Shown: one piece after another, positions 32,813 through 41,361 of the stretch
Position numbering within the stretch: the first letter of the stretch is position 1
Layout of the letters: each line of letters opens with the position of its first letter
From: Acidimicrobiales bacterium
GTDB taxonomy: Bacteria > Actinomycetota > Acidimicrobiia > Acidimicrobiales > VFJN01
Length of the DNA: 42,957 bases
Assembly: GCA_035316325.1 (NCBI GenBank)
Contig: DATHJB010000085.1
Span: forward strand, 1-42,957
Reading direction: 5' to 3'
Notes under the pieces: generated by a model
Seen by the model: only the letters and a program-made list of their open reading frames with translations
The model's database searches: none
What the model was told of the DNA's origin: nothing
Position numbers and translations under genes: made by a program

Positions 32813-33940
32813 TCAGCAGGTGCTGTTCAGGACCTTGCGGATCGCTCCGTCGGCGGCCAGCTCGTGGACCGCCATGGTCGAACCCTCCCAGAAGTGCAGC
32901 TCGGTGCCGATCTCCATGCGCCCGTCGCCGTTGAAGTCGGCGATCGCGGCCACCCGCACCACGTCCATGTCCCGCGGCGGCACCAGCTCGGGGGTGTCAC
33001 GGCCCAGGGACACCTGGAACGTCGCCGTCGTCACCGCGCCGTCGACGACCTGGCGCACGAAGGCCACCGAGTAGTCGCCGGCACCGCCGTAGTTGTCCGC
33101 GGTGTCCCGGGCCTGCTCGGCGACCACGACGACCTCGTCGGTGCCGTCGCCGTCGAGATCGGCGGCGATCGCCTGCACGACCTCGGGTTCGGCATCGTCG
33201 ATGCCCAGTCCGGCCAGGACCTCGGCCGCTGCGGCCTGGTAGACCTCGTTGGAGGTCGCTAGCCGGCGCACCGGACGAGGCCGCGGGTTCTCGACGCCCG
33301 TGACCGCCATCGGCGTGGGCGTACGCCAGTCGTCGTCCTGGGGCAGGGCGACCTCGACGACGCTCCCGGGTGGCTCGGAGATCCCGCAGCCGTCGCCCCA
33401 CCCACCGGTGCCCGTGGTGACTTCGGGGTCGAGGCCGACGATCGTGTACTCCTCGTCGCCGGAGACGGGCAGGTCGCCGCTGTCCGGCGCCCTCCACGAG
33501 CTGCCGTCCCACCACCCGAGGGGACCGGACGGACCGACCACGACCGATGTCGTGGACTCCGGAGGGGGTGCCGCCGTGGTGCTGGATCCCGCCGTGGCCG
33601 GCGGCGTCGCCGTGGGGCCGCCGGAGGCGTCGGGCACCGTGGTCGGGGTGGTCGGCTGCGGGTTCGTCGGGTCGGTGCCGGGGCCGGTGCGCACCGCGTC
33701 ACCGTCGCGGTTCACCGCGAGCAGTCCGACGACCAGGCACACGACCAGGACCGCCGCGGCGATCATCGCCGGCCGCACGGGCCACGCGTGGTCGGACCAA
33801 CGCCGAGGGACCGTGCCGGCCTCGTCGCGCGACTGCTGGAACGCCGTGAACGCCGTCGACGTGTCGGAGCCGGGGAGCCGGTCCCTGGCGGCGACGTCGG
33901 CCAGGTGGGCTCGGAGCCGTTCCTCAATGGGCGTGGTCAT
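32813..33940 (-). CDS. Probable membrane anti-sigma partner with FG-GAP-like motifs
   Basis: A 375-residue protein. Residues 1-57 are cytoplasmic (IEERLRAHLADVAAR). One membrane helix spans about 58-76 (AMIAAAVLVVCLVVGLLAV). A Pro/Thr-rich linker (85-135) leads to an outer domain with two DxDxDGxxE calcium-type repeats, DLDGDGTDEVV (about 263) and DFNGDGRMEIG (about 336), of the FG-GAP/VCBS kind. Its start overlaps the ECF sigma gene by 17 bases, the classical arrangement of a membrane anti-sigma factor. No zinc-binding HxxxCxxC motif is present, so the anti-sigma role is inferred from context and topology. Confidence 0.75.
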   Translation of the reverse strand: MTTPIEERLRAHLADVAARDRLPGSDTSTAFTAFQQSRDEAGTVPRRWSDHAWPVRPAMIAAAVLVVCLVVGLLAVNRDGDAVRTGPGTDPTNPQPTTPTTVPDASGGPTATPPATAGSSTTAAPPPESTTSVVVGPSGPLGWWDGSSWRAPDSGDLPVSGDEEYTIVGLDPEVTTGTGGWGDGCGISEPPGSVVEVALPQDDDWRTPTPMAVTGVENPRPRPVRRLATSNEVYQAAAAEVLAGLGIDDAEPEVVQAIAADLDGDGTDEVVVVAEQARDTADNYGGAGDYSVAFVRQVVDGAVTTATFQVSLGRDTPELVPPRDMDVVRVAAIADFNGDGRMEIGTELHFWEGSTMAVHELAADGAIRKVLNSTC

Positions 33941-34400
33941 TCTGGCCTCCCAGAAGGGTTTCGAGGCGGCGCAGCGCCCGGTGCAACCTGCTCTTCACGG
34001 TGCCCGCGGAGATGTCGAGGGCGGTGGCGACCTGCTCGATCGTCCAGTCGAGGTGGTAGCGGAGGATGACGACGGTCCGTTGCTCGACCGACAACCGGGC
34101 GAGCGCTCGGGCCATCGCCGGATCGGCAACCCCGTCGAGGTCGGACGACCGGGGGTCCGGTCGCAACGGCCGCAACCGTTCCAATCGTCGCCGTCGGTGC
34201 CGGTTGAGGCCGCAGTTCACGGCCACCCGGAACACCCATCCGGCCGGGTTGGTCATCGACTCGAGCGAATCCCAGCGTTCGTACGCCCGGACCAAAGCCT
34301 CGTCGACGCAGTCCAAGGCCAGGTCACGGTCGTCGAGCGCCATGATCACGGCCCGCAGGATGTCGGGTCTCTCAGCTCTGTAGAAGGCCTCGAAGCCCAT
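33924..34400 (-). CDS. ECF RNA polymerase sigma factor (SigE-like)
   Basis: A 158-residue ECF sigma factor. ATG 34400 follows GGAGAG; the longer frame to 34424 is less likely. Region 2 is MALDDRDLALDCVDEALVRAYERW, and region 4 is LARLSVEQRTVVILRYHLDWTIEQVATALDISAGTVKSRLHRALRRLE. Its 3' end overlaps the membrane partner gene by 17 bases, so the pair is co-translated. A GGAAC/GTGTCT promoter lies 32-59 bases upstream of the start, consistent with self-activation. It is divergent from the PBP-fusion gene, a probable target. Confidence 0.9.
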   Translation of the reverse strand: MGFEAFYRAERPDILRAVIMALDDRDLALDCVDEALVRAYERWDSLESMTNPAGWVFRVAVNCGLNRHRRRRLERLRPLRPDPRSSDLDGVADPAMARALARLSVEQRTVVILRYHLDWTIEQVATALDISAGTVKSRLHRALRRLETLLGGQNDHAH

Positions 34401-34431
34401 GGATCTCTCCGCCATCGCTTGCACGCCGTAC

Positions 34432-34459
34432 AGACACCTACCGGCCCCGAGAACGTTCC
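34432..34459 (-). promoter_or_regulatory. ECF-type promoter for the sigma factor operon
   Basis: On the minus strand, GGAAC (complement of 34455-34459) is followed after about 17 bases by GTGTCT (complement of 34432-34437), then the sigma start at 34400. GGAAC is the commonest ECF -35 element. A short palindrome GAACGTTC (34451-34458) overlaps it. Confidence 0.5.
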
Positions 34460-34495
34460 AGGAAATCCGTGGTCTTGTCCCTTCACGACGACGAT

Positions 34496-34517
34496 CACCG
34501 GCGGGTTGCTGCCGGTG
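34496..34517. promoter_or_regulatory. Inverted repeat in the divergent sigma/PBP-fusion promoter
   Basis: CACCGGC (34496-34502) and GCCGGTG (34511-34517) are separated by 8 bases, in the 208-base region between the two divergent starts. It could be an operator or an RNA hairpin; which one cannot be told. Confidence 0.35.
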
Positions 34518-34608
34518 GCTGACGCGGTGGTGTTCGAAAAGCTGACCCGACCCCGATAAGTACGGGTTCCACTACTAATCTCCGTGCTCCGGGGCGGGCG
34601 GAGCGGCC

Positions 34609-37398
34609 GTGTGCCCGAACGCCGTGCTGATCGCGGTGGATCGGAACCTCATGCAGCGGACTGCGCCTCACGACCCTGTCGACATCGTTCCGGTCGACGG
34701 GGTCGCCACACTCGTCGAGCAGCTGGACAAACTGGCGCGCCGACGGCCTCGGCGCGATCCGCGGCTCCCGACGATGCTGATCACCGGGGTGCACGCGGAC
34801 GAGCTCGTGCGGGGCTACGCCGCGCGGCTGATCATCGACGGGCGCCCAAGCGTCCCCCACGTCGTGTTCGACTGCTCGGGATCGGGATCGGGATCGGGAT
34901 CGGCGCCCGATGCCGACACAGGACTTCTTGACCAGATGGCCGACGAGCTGGGCCAGTCCCTGCCCGGCGGTCTGCGGGGAATGCACGGCGTTCTCGGCCT
35001 GCGCTTGCCGCGCTACTGGACCGTCCGCCACGTCCTCGACGCCACCACGCCGGCCGCCACCGAGCCCGAGCGGAGCCGCCAGCTGCGCGATGCGCTCTAC
35101 GCCCGTCGCGGCGAGCTCGGCGCCCCGGCGGGTTGGCTGGAGCCTCTCGCCTCCTGGCTGGAGAAGGTCGGGATCGGTCCGGTCAGCGGCGCCCTCATCG
35201 CCCGGCCCTTGCTCGCCGCCTCCCGGCTGGTGTTCGGGATGCGTCTGTGGGCGAGCTACCGGTTCAGGTGGTTCAAGAAGGAGATGCTGACGGTCACCGG
35301 AGTGCGCCGCTCGTTCCTCGGGTCCGGCCTCCGGCTGACCAAGGGCGGCCGCGAGCGCGCCAACGCCACGGTCGTCCAACGGGTTCTCGTCCTTGCGTTG
35401 CTCCACGACCTGCAGGCCGCGACGCGCGTCAGCTTCTTCTCACCCATGCGTCGCCGCCGGGTGACGCCGTTCGTCGTCCACCTGCTGCACGTGGCGGCGG
35501 ACTCGCCGGCGCACTGGTTCCTCGGCGCGCTGGCCGCGCTCGAGGACGACGACCTTCGCCGCCACACGCTGCTGGTGCTGGCGACGCCGGCCGGCGACGG
35601 CCAAGGTGAGGGTGGCGACTCCGGGCGTGACCTCGGATCGCCCGGCGCGCCGACCTACAACCCGCGGGAGGCGGCCGTCGCCCTCGCGCCCCTCGCCGAG
35701 CACGGGGTGCCGCTACCGGCGCGCACGATCCGAGTGGACGTCCCCGACGGTCCGCCGAGCAGCTCTGACGAACAGTGGCTGCAGCGCCACCCGGTGGTCC
35801 AGCCCATGCCGGTGCGGTGGGCGGTGTTGATCCCCCTGCTCGCCGCGCTCGTGCCACTGGCCACCGCGGCCATTCTGGTCGTGGGCAGGCTCGGCAGCGA
35901 GGACCCGTCCCTCTGCCCGGAGAAGGTCAGCGATGAGATGATCGGCGTCGGCGACGGGTCCGACGGGTGCTCGTTCTTCCCCGACGCCCGCGACACGGAC
36001 ACCGAGGTCGACGACGCCATGGTCGCGGTGGAATCGGCCATCGCACGCGAGAACACCGAGGTGCTCGACAGCGGCGAGCCCTACAGCACGATCGTGTTCT
36101 TCGCACCGCTCACGATCCCGCCGGGCCCGGGCCGCCGGGGAGAGAACGCCCTCAACCAGCTGCGGGGGACGGCACTCGCCCAGCAGCGGGCCAACTACCT
36201 GGCCACCGGTGACCCCAAGCGGGTCATGACCCGCGTCCTCCTTGCGAACCCCGGCGACCGCTTCGCCAACGGCGTCGATGTCGCCCGGCAGATCGTCGAG
36301 CACGCCGATCGCGACGACACCATCATCGGGGTGGTGGGGATCAGCCAGAGCCGCCGCGCCAGCCGCGACGCCGTGCGCCTCCTCGGAAACGATCGCCTGC
36401 CCGTCGTGGCCGGACCCGTCACCGGCGACGTCATGGTCGACGCCTCGCCGCACTACTACCAGGTGTCGCCCCGGAACCTGCGGGTGGCCAGCATGCTCGT
36501 CGCGTTCAGCACCCACACCGAGATCGTGCGGACCGCCGACGGCGAGGCGGTGACCCCCGAGGGCGCCGTCATCGTCATGGACCACACCGACGAGTACAGC
36601 CGCAACCTGGCCTACGACCTGCACGACACCTTCACCGGCGCCGGGGGCACCACACGCTCGATCGTGACCTATCCCATCGAGGCCCCCGACGCCCCTGTGC
36701 CCGAGCCGCCCGTCGACGGCGCCCCCGAGCCCGTCCGCGTCGGCTCGAGCGACGAGCTGGCCCAACAGGTGTGCTCGTCGTTGGGTGAGCGCGACATCGT
36801 CTTCTACGCCAGCCGCTCGCAGGAGTTCGTCAGCTGGCTCCAGAGCATGCACGACGACAACGACTGCCCCGATACGTTCACGGTCGTCGGCGGCAGCGCG
36901 CTGACGAAGATCGTCGAGGACCCGTCGAACCCGCTCCCGGAGTACCGGGGTGTGAGCCTCTACTACGCCGCTTTCGCCTCGAAGAGCGTGCAGTACAACC
37001 GGGCCGGCGACGAGTTCATGCGGGGCTACGAGGACGCCTACGGCGATGACGTCATCGCTCCGGACATCAGCGACGGCGCGGTCGCCTATGACGCCTTCAA
37101 CGCGCTGCAGCGGACCGCCAACTACGCGGTCCAGAACGGCCTGCCCGTCTCCGCCGACACGTCCGCCGGGGCGCTCGGCGGCGAGGAGATCGAGTTCGAC
37201 GGCGCCAGTGGTTACATCGCTCTCGGCAACGGCCCCATCAGCAGCGACAGTCCCCGGGTGCCGCCGGCGAAGCCGGTGCTGGTCCTCCCGGCCGGCGCCG
37301 AGTCAGCGAACCAAAGCCTCGAGTGCGGGCGCTTCTCCGAACGCATCCAGCACGAGACCTGGGGTCGGGCCCAAGCCGACTGCCCGACCATCGACTGA
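34609..37398 (+). CDS. Membrane fusion protein: degenerate P-loop-like domain, TM helix, periplasmic binding protein domain
   Basis: 929 residues from GTG 34609. The N-terminal cytoplasmic part (1-400) begins with a strand and loop (LPTMLITGVHADELVRGYAARLI, about 52-75) where related proteins carry a Walker A motif; here GxGK(S/T) is absent. A (Ser-Gly) run at 90-98 is encoded by TCGGGA repeats. One helix (about 402-427, VRWAVLIPLLAALVPLATAAILVVG) precedes an outer type-1 periplasmic binding domain (430-929; IIGVVGISQSRRASRDAVRLL, HYYQVSPRN, VIVMDHTDEYSRNLAYDL, DISDGAVAYDAFNAL), as in branched-chain amino-acid binding proteins. It probably senses a small ligand outside and signals inward. It is divergent from the ECF sigma operon. 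No transporter genes accompany it. Confidence 0.8.
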   Translation: MCPNAVLIAVDRNLMQRTAPHDPVDIVPVDGVATLVEQLDKLARRRPRRDPRLPTMLITGVHADELVRGYAARLIIDGRPSVPHVVFDCSGSGSGSGSAPDADTGLLDQMADELGQSLPGGLRGMHGVLGLRLPRYWTVRHVLDATTPAATEPERSRQLRDALYARRGELGAPAGWLEPLASWLEKVGIGPVSGALIARPLLAASRLVFGMRLWASYRFRWFKKEMLTVTGVRRSFLGSGLRLTKGGRERANATVVQRVLVLALLHDLQAATRVSFFSPMRRRRVTPFVVHLLHVAADSPAHWFLGALAALEDDDLRRHTLLVLATPAGDGQGEGGDSGRDLGSPGAPTYNPREAAVALAPLAEHGVPLPARTIRVDVPDGPPSSSDEQWLQRHPVVQPMPVRWAVLIPLLAALVPLATAAILVVGRLGSEDPSLCPEKVSDEMIGVGDGSDGCSFFPDARDTDTEVDDAMVAVESAIARENTEVLDSGEPYSTIVFFAPLTIPPGPGRRGENALNQLRGTALAQQRANYLATGDPKRVMTRVLLANPGDRFANGVDVARQIVEHADRDDTIIGVVGISQSRRASRDAVRLLGNDRLPVVAGPVTGDVMVDASPHYYQVSPRNLRVASMLVAFSTHTEIVRTADGEAVTPEGAVIVMDHTDEYSRNLAYDLHDTFTGAGGTTRSIVTYPIEAPDAPVPEPPVDGAPEPVRVGSSDELAQQVCSSLGERDIVFYASRSQEFVSWLQSMHDDNDCPDTFTVVGGSALTKIVEDPSNPLPEYRGVSLYYAAFASKSVQYNRAGDEFMRGYEDAYGDDVIAPDISDGAVAYDAFNALQRTANYAVQNGLPVSADTSAGALGGEEIEFDGASGYIALGNGPISSDSPRVPPAKPVLVLPAGAESANQSLECGRFSERIQHETWGRAQADCPTID
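34876..34903 (+). repeat. Hexanucleotide tandem repeat (TCGGGA)x4
   Basis: Four perfect TCGGGA units (34876-34899) and a partial fifth encode the Ser-Gly run in the fusion protein's cytoplasmic part. Being six bases long, the unit changes length without shifting the frame. Confidence 0.85.
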
Positions 37399-37404
37399 AA
37401 GGGG

Positions 37405-37530
37405 AGTGGCGAGCGTCATCTCGAGTCCGTAGTCCTGCAACTCCTCGTCGGAGTACTGGAGCGACCACTCGTGCGGGGCGTCGATGTAGCCGTCGAGGGT
37501 GGCGTGGGTGAAGGTGATGATCTTGCGCAC
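37405..37530 (-). pseudogene. Truncated dihydrofolate-reductase-family (RibD C-terminal-like) gene
   Basis: GTG 37530 follows AGGAG and the product begins RKIITFTHATLDGYIDAPHEW, the N-terminus of the actinobacterial dihydrofolate-reductase-like family (normally about 190-220 residues). Likeness ends after about 42 codons at EMTLAT. Beyond that the frame runs antisense into the end of the PBP-fusion gene until 37303. The break lies within 37399-37405, right at that gene's stop codon, so a deletion or insertion joined the two. The fragment still has a start and ribosome site but lacks most of the cofactor and substrate pocket. Confidence 0.8.
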
Positions 37531-37661
37531 GGCAGGCTTCTCCTGGTCGGTCGCGGGTGGTCGGGAACGGGGTGCTTCAGGCGGGCCGGCGGCGTCGTGC
37601 CAGGTCGTCATCAAGCGGGTGGGGCTCCATCCGGGAACGGACTCGGCCGGTCATGAGCGGG

Positions 37662-38417
37662 TCACTCGCCGATAGCGCCGCAGGTGATGTTGACCTGGGT
37701 GGCGGTCATGGAGCGGGCGCGGTCCGAGGCGAGGAAGGCGGCGACGTGACCAACGTCGTCGAAGCTGGCGGCCCGGCCCAGCAGGGTCTGGTCGATGATG
37801 GCCTGCTTGGCCTCCGCCAGCTCGGGGATGTCCAGGAACGTCTCGGCGATGCCTCCGGTCAGCATCGTGAGGAGCCGCACGCCGTGGGGGCCCAGCTCGG
37901 AGGCCCACTGGCGTCGCAGCGCCTCGACGATGTCCATGCCCACCTGGACCGTGCCCATGTTCTGGCGGTCCTTCCGGGACACGTAGTCGGCCCCGCCGAA
38001 GAACAGGATCACACCGGACTGCTGGCGCACCATGTGGCGGGCGGCGGCTTTGGTGGTGTTCAGGTGCGACCGGACGACCTTGTCCATCGCCGCGGCGAAG
38101 TCGTCGACCGGGATGTCGCTCAGCGGCTGGAAGATGGCGTCCTGGGTGATGACGTTCACCGAGATGTCGAGGCTGCCGATCGTCTCGACCACGGAGTCGG
38201 CGTGATCGTTCACGGCCGTCTCGTCGAGGGCGTCGACGACCGCTGTCTCGACCTGGCCACCGTCGACCCGGATCTTGTCGGCGACGGCGTCGAGCGTGGC
38301 CGGGGTACGTCCCACCAGGACGCAGCGGGCGCCCTCGGCGGCAAAGCCCTTGGCCATCGCGCCGCCGATGCTCCCGCCACCGCCGTAGATCACGGCTGTC
38401 TTGTTCTCGAGCAACAT
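37662..38417 (-). CDS. SDR-fold oxidoreductase lacking the catalytic YxxxK
   Basis: A 251-residue short-chain dehydrogenase/reductase-like protein. ATG 38417 follows AGGAGG. The cofactor loop reads YGGGGSIGGAMAKGF (11-25), then CVLVGRTP and VVDALDE; the C-terminal part includes LTGGIAETF and FDDVGHVAAFLASDRARSMTATQVNITCG. Where classical enzymes have Ser and YxxxK, this one has FFGGADYVSRKDRQNMGTVQVGMDIVEAL, so the catalytic Tyr-Lys pair seems missing. It may bind NAD(P) without classical reduction, or use other residues. It is the first gene downstream of the second LuxR/AAA regulator, with inverted repeats in the 223-base gap, so it is a likely target. Confidence 0.85.
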   Translation of the reverse strand: MLLENKTAVIYGGGGSIGGAMAKGFAAEGARCVLVGRTPATLDAVADKIRVDGGQVETAVVDALDETAVNDHADSVVETIGSLDISVNVITQDAIFQPLSDIPVDDFAAAMDKVVRSHLNTTKAAARHMVRQQSGVILFFGGADYVSRKDRQNMGTVQVGMDIVEALRRQWASELGPHGVRLLTMLTGGIAETFLDIPELAEAKQAIIDQTLLGRAASFDDVGHVAAFLASDRARSMTATQVNITCGAIGE

Positions 38418-38561
38418 GGGGGGTTCCTCCTGCACGGGTTGTGTCAGGAGGCATCATCCGCCAGGGGTACCACCCGCCGTATCGGTCATGTTGCCGTTCT
38501 GCCCGCGGTCATCGGACCCGTACATGGGTCATCTGGCCCCGCTCGCCCGGGCCCGACCCTG

Positions 38562-38575
38562 GTCACCGGGGTGAC
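38562..38575. promoter_or_regulatory. Inverted repeat GTCACC-GG-GGTGAC upstream of the SDR gene
   Basis: A perfect 6-base inverted repeat with a 2-base spacer, 145 bases ahead of the SDR start. The same arms GTCACC (41478-41483) and GGTGAC (41501-41506), more widely spaced, occur ahead of the LuxR regulator's own start. It is a possible operator for that regulator. Confidence 0.4.
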
Positions 38576-38596
38576 TGGGGCATCAGGGACCAGGCC

Positions 38597-38632
38597 GCCC
38601 CGTCGTCTGGGCACGTAGGGGTCAGACGGGGC
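38597..38632 (-). terminator. Hairpin behind the second LuxR-type regulator gene
   Basis: GCCCCGTC (38597-38604) pairs with GACGGGGC (38625-38632) around a 20-base loop, just after the regulator's stop at 38641 on the minus strand. It would separate the regulator message from the SDR gene. Confidence 0.5.
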
Positions 38633-38640
38633 AGCGCGGG

Positions 38641-41361
38641 TCAGAGGTCGAGCGTGGCCAGCTCGGTGCGCCGGCTGACACCGAGCTTGGGGAACACGTT
38701 GGAGAGGTGGTGGCCGATCGTCCGGGGGCTCAGGTACATCTGGGCGGCGATCTCCTTGTTGGTCAGACCGGCAGCGGCCAGCCGGACCACCTGGAGCTCC
38801 TGGGGCGTGAGGCGGGTGGCCGGGTCGGCGGCGTGCGGGCGGGCCAGCGGGCGGGCCCCGAGGGCGGCCAGCTCCGTCCGGGCCCGTTGCGCCCAGCGGT
38901 CGGCCCCGAGTTTCTCGAACCCCTCGGTGGCGGCCTGCAGCTGGGTGCCGGCCTCGGTGCGGCGGCGGCGGCGGCGCAGCCACTCGCCCGACAGCAGCTG
39001 GACGCGGGCCCGGTCGTAGGGCGACGCGCACCGCTCGACCGCCTCGGCCAGCAAGCCCTCGGCACCGTCGTCGTCGAGCAGCGCCCGGCAGCGGAGCGCC
39101 AGGGCCTGGGCGGTCGGCGTCGCCGCGTGCTCCGCCCATCGCTCCAGGTCGGCCGCCGGGGCCTGCGCCCGGTCGGGCTGCCCGGCGCGCACGGCCGCCT
39201 CCACCAGGTCGGCGACCGCCCGTATGGGGAGGTCCCGCGCGACCGCGCCGCGGCAGACGTCTTCGAGCTGGTCGAGCGCGGCATCGAAGCGGCCGGCGGC
39301 GAGGTCCAGCAGGCCCAGGCCCCAGGTCACGAGCGCCGCGCTGCCGGGGTGTCGCCCGGCCACCTTGGGCCGGACGGCGGCGGCCTGCGATCGGCAGCCG
39401 TCCTCGTCGCCGTGGACCGCCGCCAGCCAGACGGCGATCGACCGCAGCACGGCGGTCTGGGTGGTCATGCCCAGCTCCTCGGCCAGCGGGACGCCCTCCC
39501 CCAGGCAGGTCTGGGCGGCGGCGAGGTCGCCGCGCAGCATGTGCCCGAGGGCGAGGAGCTCCAGCGCGTACGGGATCCACGTCAGCTTCCCGTGAGCGCG
39601 GGCGTCGTCGACCATGGCGCTCATCACGGCCACGGCGGCCTCGTCGTCGGCCACCAGCAGGGCGCTGAACCCGGCGACGACGCGGTGGAGGTCCTCGAGC
39701 GGCTGCTCCCGGGCACGCCGTAGCAGCTGCCCGATCGGGGCGACGGCCCGCTCCGGCCGGCCGTCGAGCACGTCGGCCCAAGCGATCATGGCCGCGTTGG
39801 CGAGCGCCTGGTCGGAGCCCTCGGGCAGGCGGAGCCGCTGCAGGTGCTCGACAGCCTGCCGGAGGAGGCCGAGGTCGCTGGCGTCCTTCGCCGCGCACAT
39901 GGCCTCGATGAGGATGAGCCCAGCGCGCCCCGGGTCGTCGTCGGGCACCAGGTCGGCGGCCTGGAGCGCCAGGGCGCCGTCGGCCTCGGGCGACACCCGC
40001 TCGTAGCGCACCTGGGCCCGGAGGAACACGGCGTCGGCGAGGACGCTGCGGTCCCCCGTCAGCGACTCGGCCTCGGTGGCGAGGCGCTCGGCCCGGCCCG
40101 GATGACCCGCCGCGTAGGCTGCGTGGGCCGCCTTCACCAGGCGCACGGCCTTCAGCTCGGGGTCGGTGCTCAGCCGGGCGGAGCGGTCGTAGGCGGCGGA
40201 GACCGCCATAGCGCCGCCCCGGGCCTCGGCCCGCTCCGCCGTCCGCTCCAGCTCCGCCGCCACGGCCTCGTCGGGCGCGGTGGTCGCGGCGGCGAGGTGC
40301 CAGGCCCGGCGGTCGGTGTCGGTCTCGGCGTTGGCGAACGCCCGGTGAACGGCAACCCGGCGGTGGTGCGGGGCGTGCTGGTAGGCGGCGCCGCGGATCA
40401 ACGGGTGGCGAAACGTCAGTCCCGAGGTCGACAGGCTGATGAGCCGCGCCTGCTCGGCGGGCTCGAGGTCGCCCGGCGACGCGCCGACCGCGGCCATGGC
40501 CCGCAGGATCACGTCGAGGCGGGCGGCGCTGTCGGCGGCCGCCACCTCCAGGGCCAGGCGGGTCGCCTCGGGAAGGCCGGCGATCTGGGTGCGGAACGTC
40601 TCCTGGACCCGCCACGTCACCTGCAACGGCCCGACCTGCTCGGCGGGATCGAAGGTCCCGGTGTCCTGCGCCGCACGGCGGGTCGTGCCCAGCTCGATGA
40701 TCGCCAGCGGGTTGCCGCCCGCTTCGGCCAGCACCCGGTCCCGGAGGGGCGCCGCCAGCCCGGGCGCCTGCCCGTCGAGGAGCCCGGCGGCGGCCGCTGC
40801 CGGCAGGCCGGTGACCTCCAGCGAAGCTACCCCGGGGGCGGCGAACGGGACGGCGGCGTGGCGGGCCGCGAACAGCATGGCCACCGGATCGACCTGGAAG
40901 CGGCGGGCAGCGAACAGCAGTGCGTCCGACGAGCTCTGGTCCAGCCACTGGGCGTCGTCCACGACGCAGAGGAGCGGCTCGTCGGCGCTCAGCTCGGCCA
41001 GCAGACCCAGCGTCCCGGCACCGACCAGGAACCGGCTGGGCGCCGGGCCGTCGGCCAGGCCGAACGCGATGCGCATCGCCGTCGCCTGCGGACCCGCGAG
41101 CCGGTCCAGCCGGTCGAGGAACGGGTACAGGAGCAGGTGGAGCGCCCCGAACGGCAGCTCGGCCTCCGACTCGATCCCGACGCCCCGCACCACCCGCATG
41201 CCCGTCGCCGTCGCCGACCCGACCGCGTGGTCGAGCAGCGCCGACTTGCCGATCCCCGCGTCGCCCCGGACCACCAGTGCGCCACTGCGCCCGCGGCGCG
41301 CCCCGTCGAGCAGTCGGTCGATCGCCGCCTGCTGCACCTCACGTCCCACGAGCTCGGGCAC
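38641..41361 (-). CDS. Second large ATP-binding LuxR-family regulator (LAL/MalT-like)
   Basis: A 906-residue STAND-type regulator from GTG 41361; AAGGAGG lies upstream but only three bases away, so the exact start is uncertain. Walker A is GDAGIGKS (33-40), Walker B LLCVVDDAQWLD (130-141). A helical TPR-like middle is followed by a C-terminal LuxR helix-turn-helix (LTPQELQVVRLAAAGLTNKEIAAQMYLSPRTIGHHLSNVFPKLGV). It shares the architecture, but little close sequence, with the regulator at 2148-4778, so the two are not a recent duplication. The gene downstream on the same strand encodes the SDR-like protein, its most likely target. Inducer unknown. Confidence 0.9.
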   Translation of the reverse strand: MPELVGREVQQAAIDRLLDGARRGRSGALVVRGDAGIGKSALLDHAVGSATATGMRVVRGVGIESEAELPFGALHLLLYPFLDRLDRLAGPQATAMRIAFGLADGPAPSRFLVGAGTLGLLAELSADEPLLCVVDDAQWLDQSSSDALLFAARRFQVDPVAMLFAARHAAVPFAAPGVASLEVTGLPAAAAAGLLDGQAPGLAAPLRDRVLAEAGGNPLAIIELGTTRRAAQDTGTFDPAEQVGPLQVTWRVQETFRTQIAGLPEATRLALEVAAADSAARLDVILRAMAAVGASPGDLEPAEQARLISLSTSGLTFRHPLIRGAAYQHAPHHRRVAVHRAFANAETDTDRRAWHLAAATTAPDEAVAAELERTAERAEARGGAMAVSAAYDRSARLSTDPELKAVRLVKAAHAAYAAGHPGRAERLATEAESLTGDRSVLADAVFLRAQVRYERVSPEADGALALQAADLVPDDDPGRAGLILIEAMCAAKDASDLGLLRQAVEHLQRLRLPEGSDQALANAAMIAWADVLDGRPERAVAPIGQLLRRAREQPLEDLHRVVAGFSALLVADDEAAVAVMSAMVDDARAHGKLTWIPYALELLALGHMLRGDLAAAQTCLGEGVPLAEELGMTTQTAVLRSIAVWLAAVHGDEDGCRSQAAAVRPKVAGRHPGSAALVTWGLGLLDLAAGRFDAALDQLEDVCRGAVARDLPIRAVADLVEAAVRAGQPDRAQAPAADLERWAEHAATPTAQALALRCRALLDDDGAEGLLAEAVERCASPYDRARVQLLSGEWLRRRRRRTEAGTQLQAATEGFEKLGADRWAQRARTELAALGARPLARPHAADPATRLTPQELQVVRLAAAGLTNKEIAAQMYLSPRTIGHHLSNVFPKLGVSRRTELATLDL

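Noticed and set aside
34876..34903. Phase-variable repeat
   Set aside because: The unit is six bases inside a coding frame, so copy-number change would only alter the length of a Ser-Gly run.
2148..41361. The two LuxR/AAA regulators as a recent duplication
   Set aside because: They share architecture only; their Walker, helical and helix-turn-helix sequences differ throughout.
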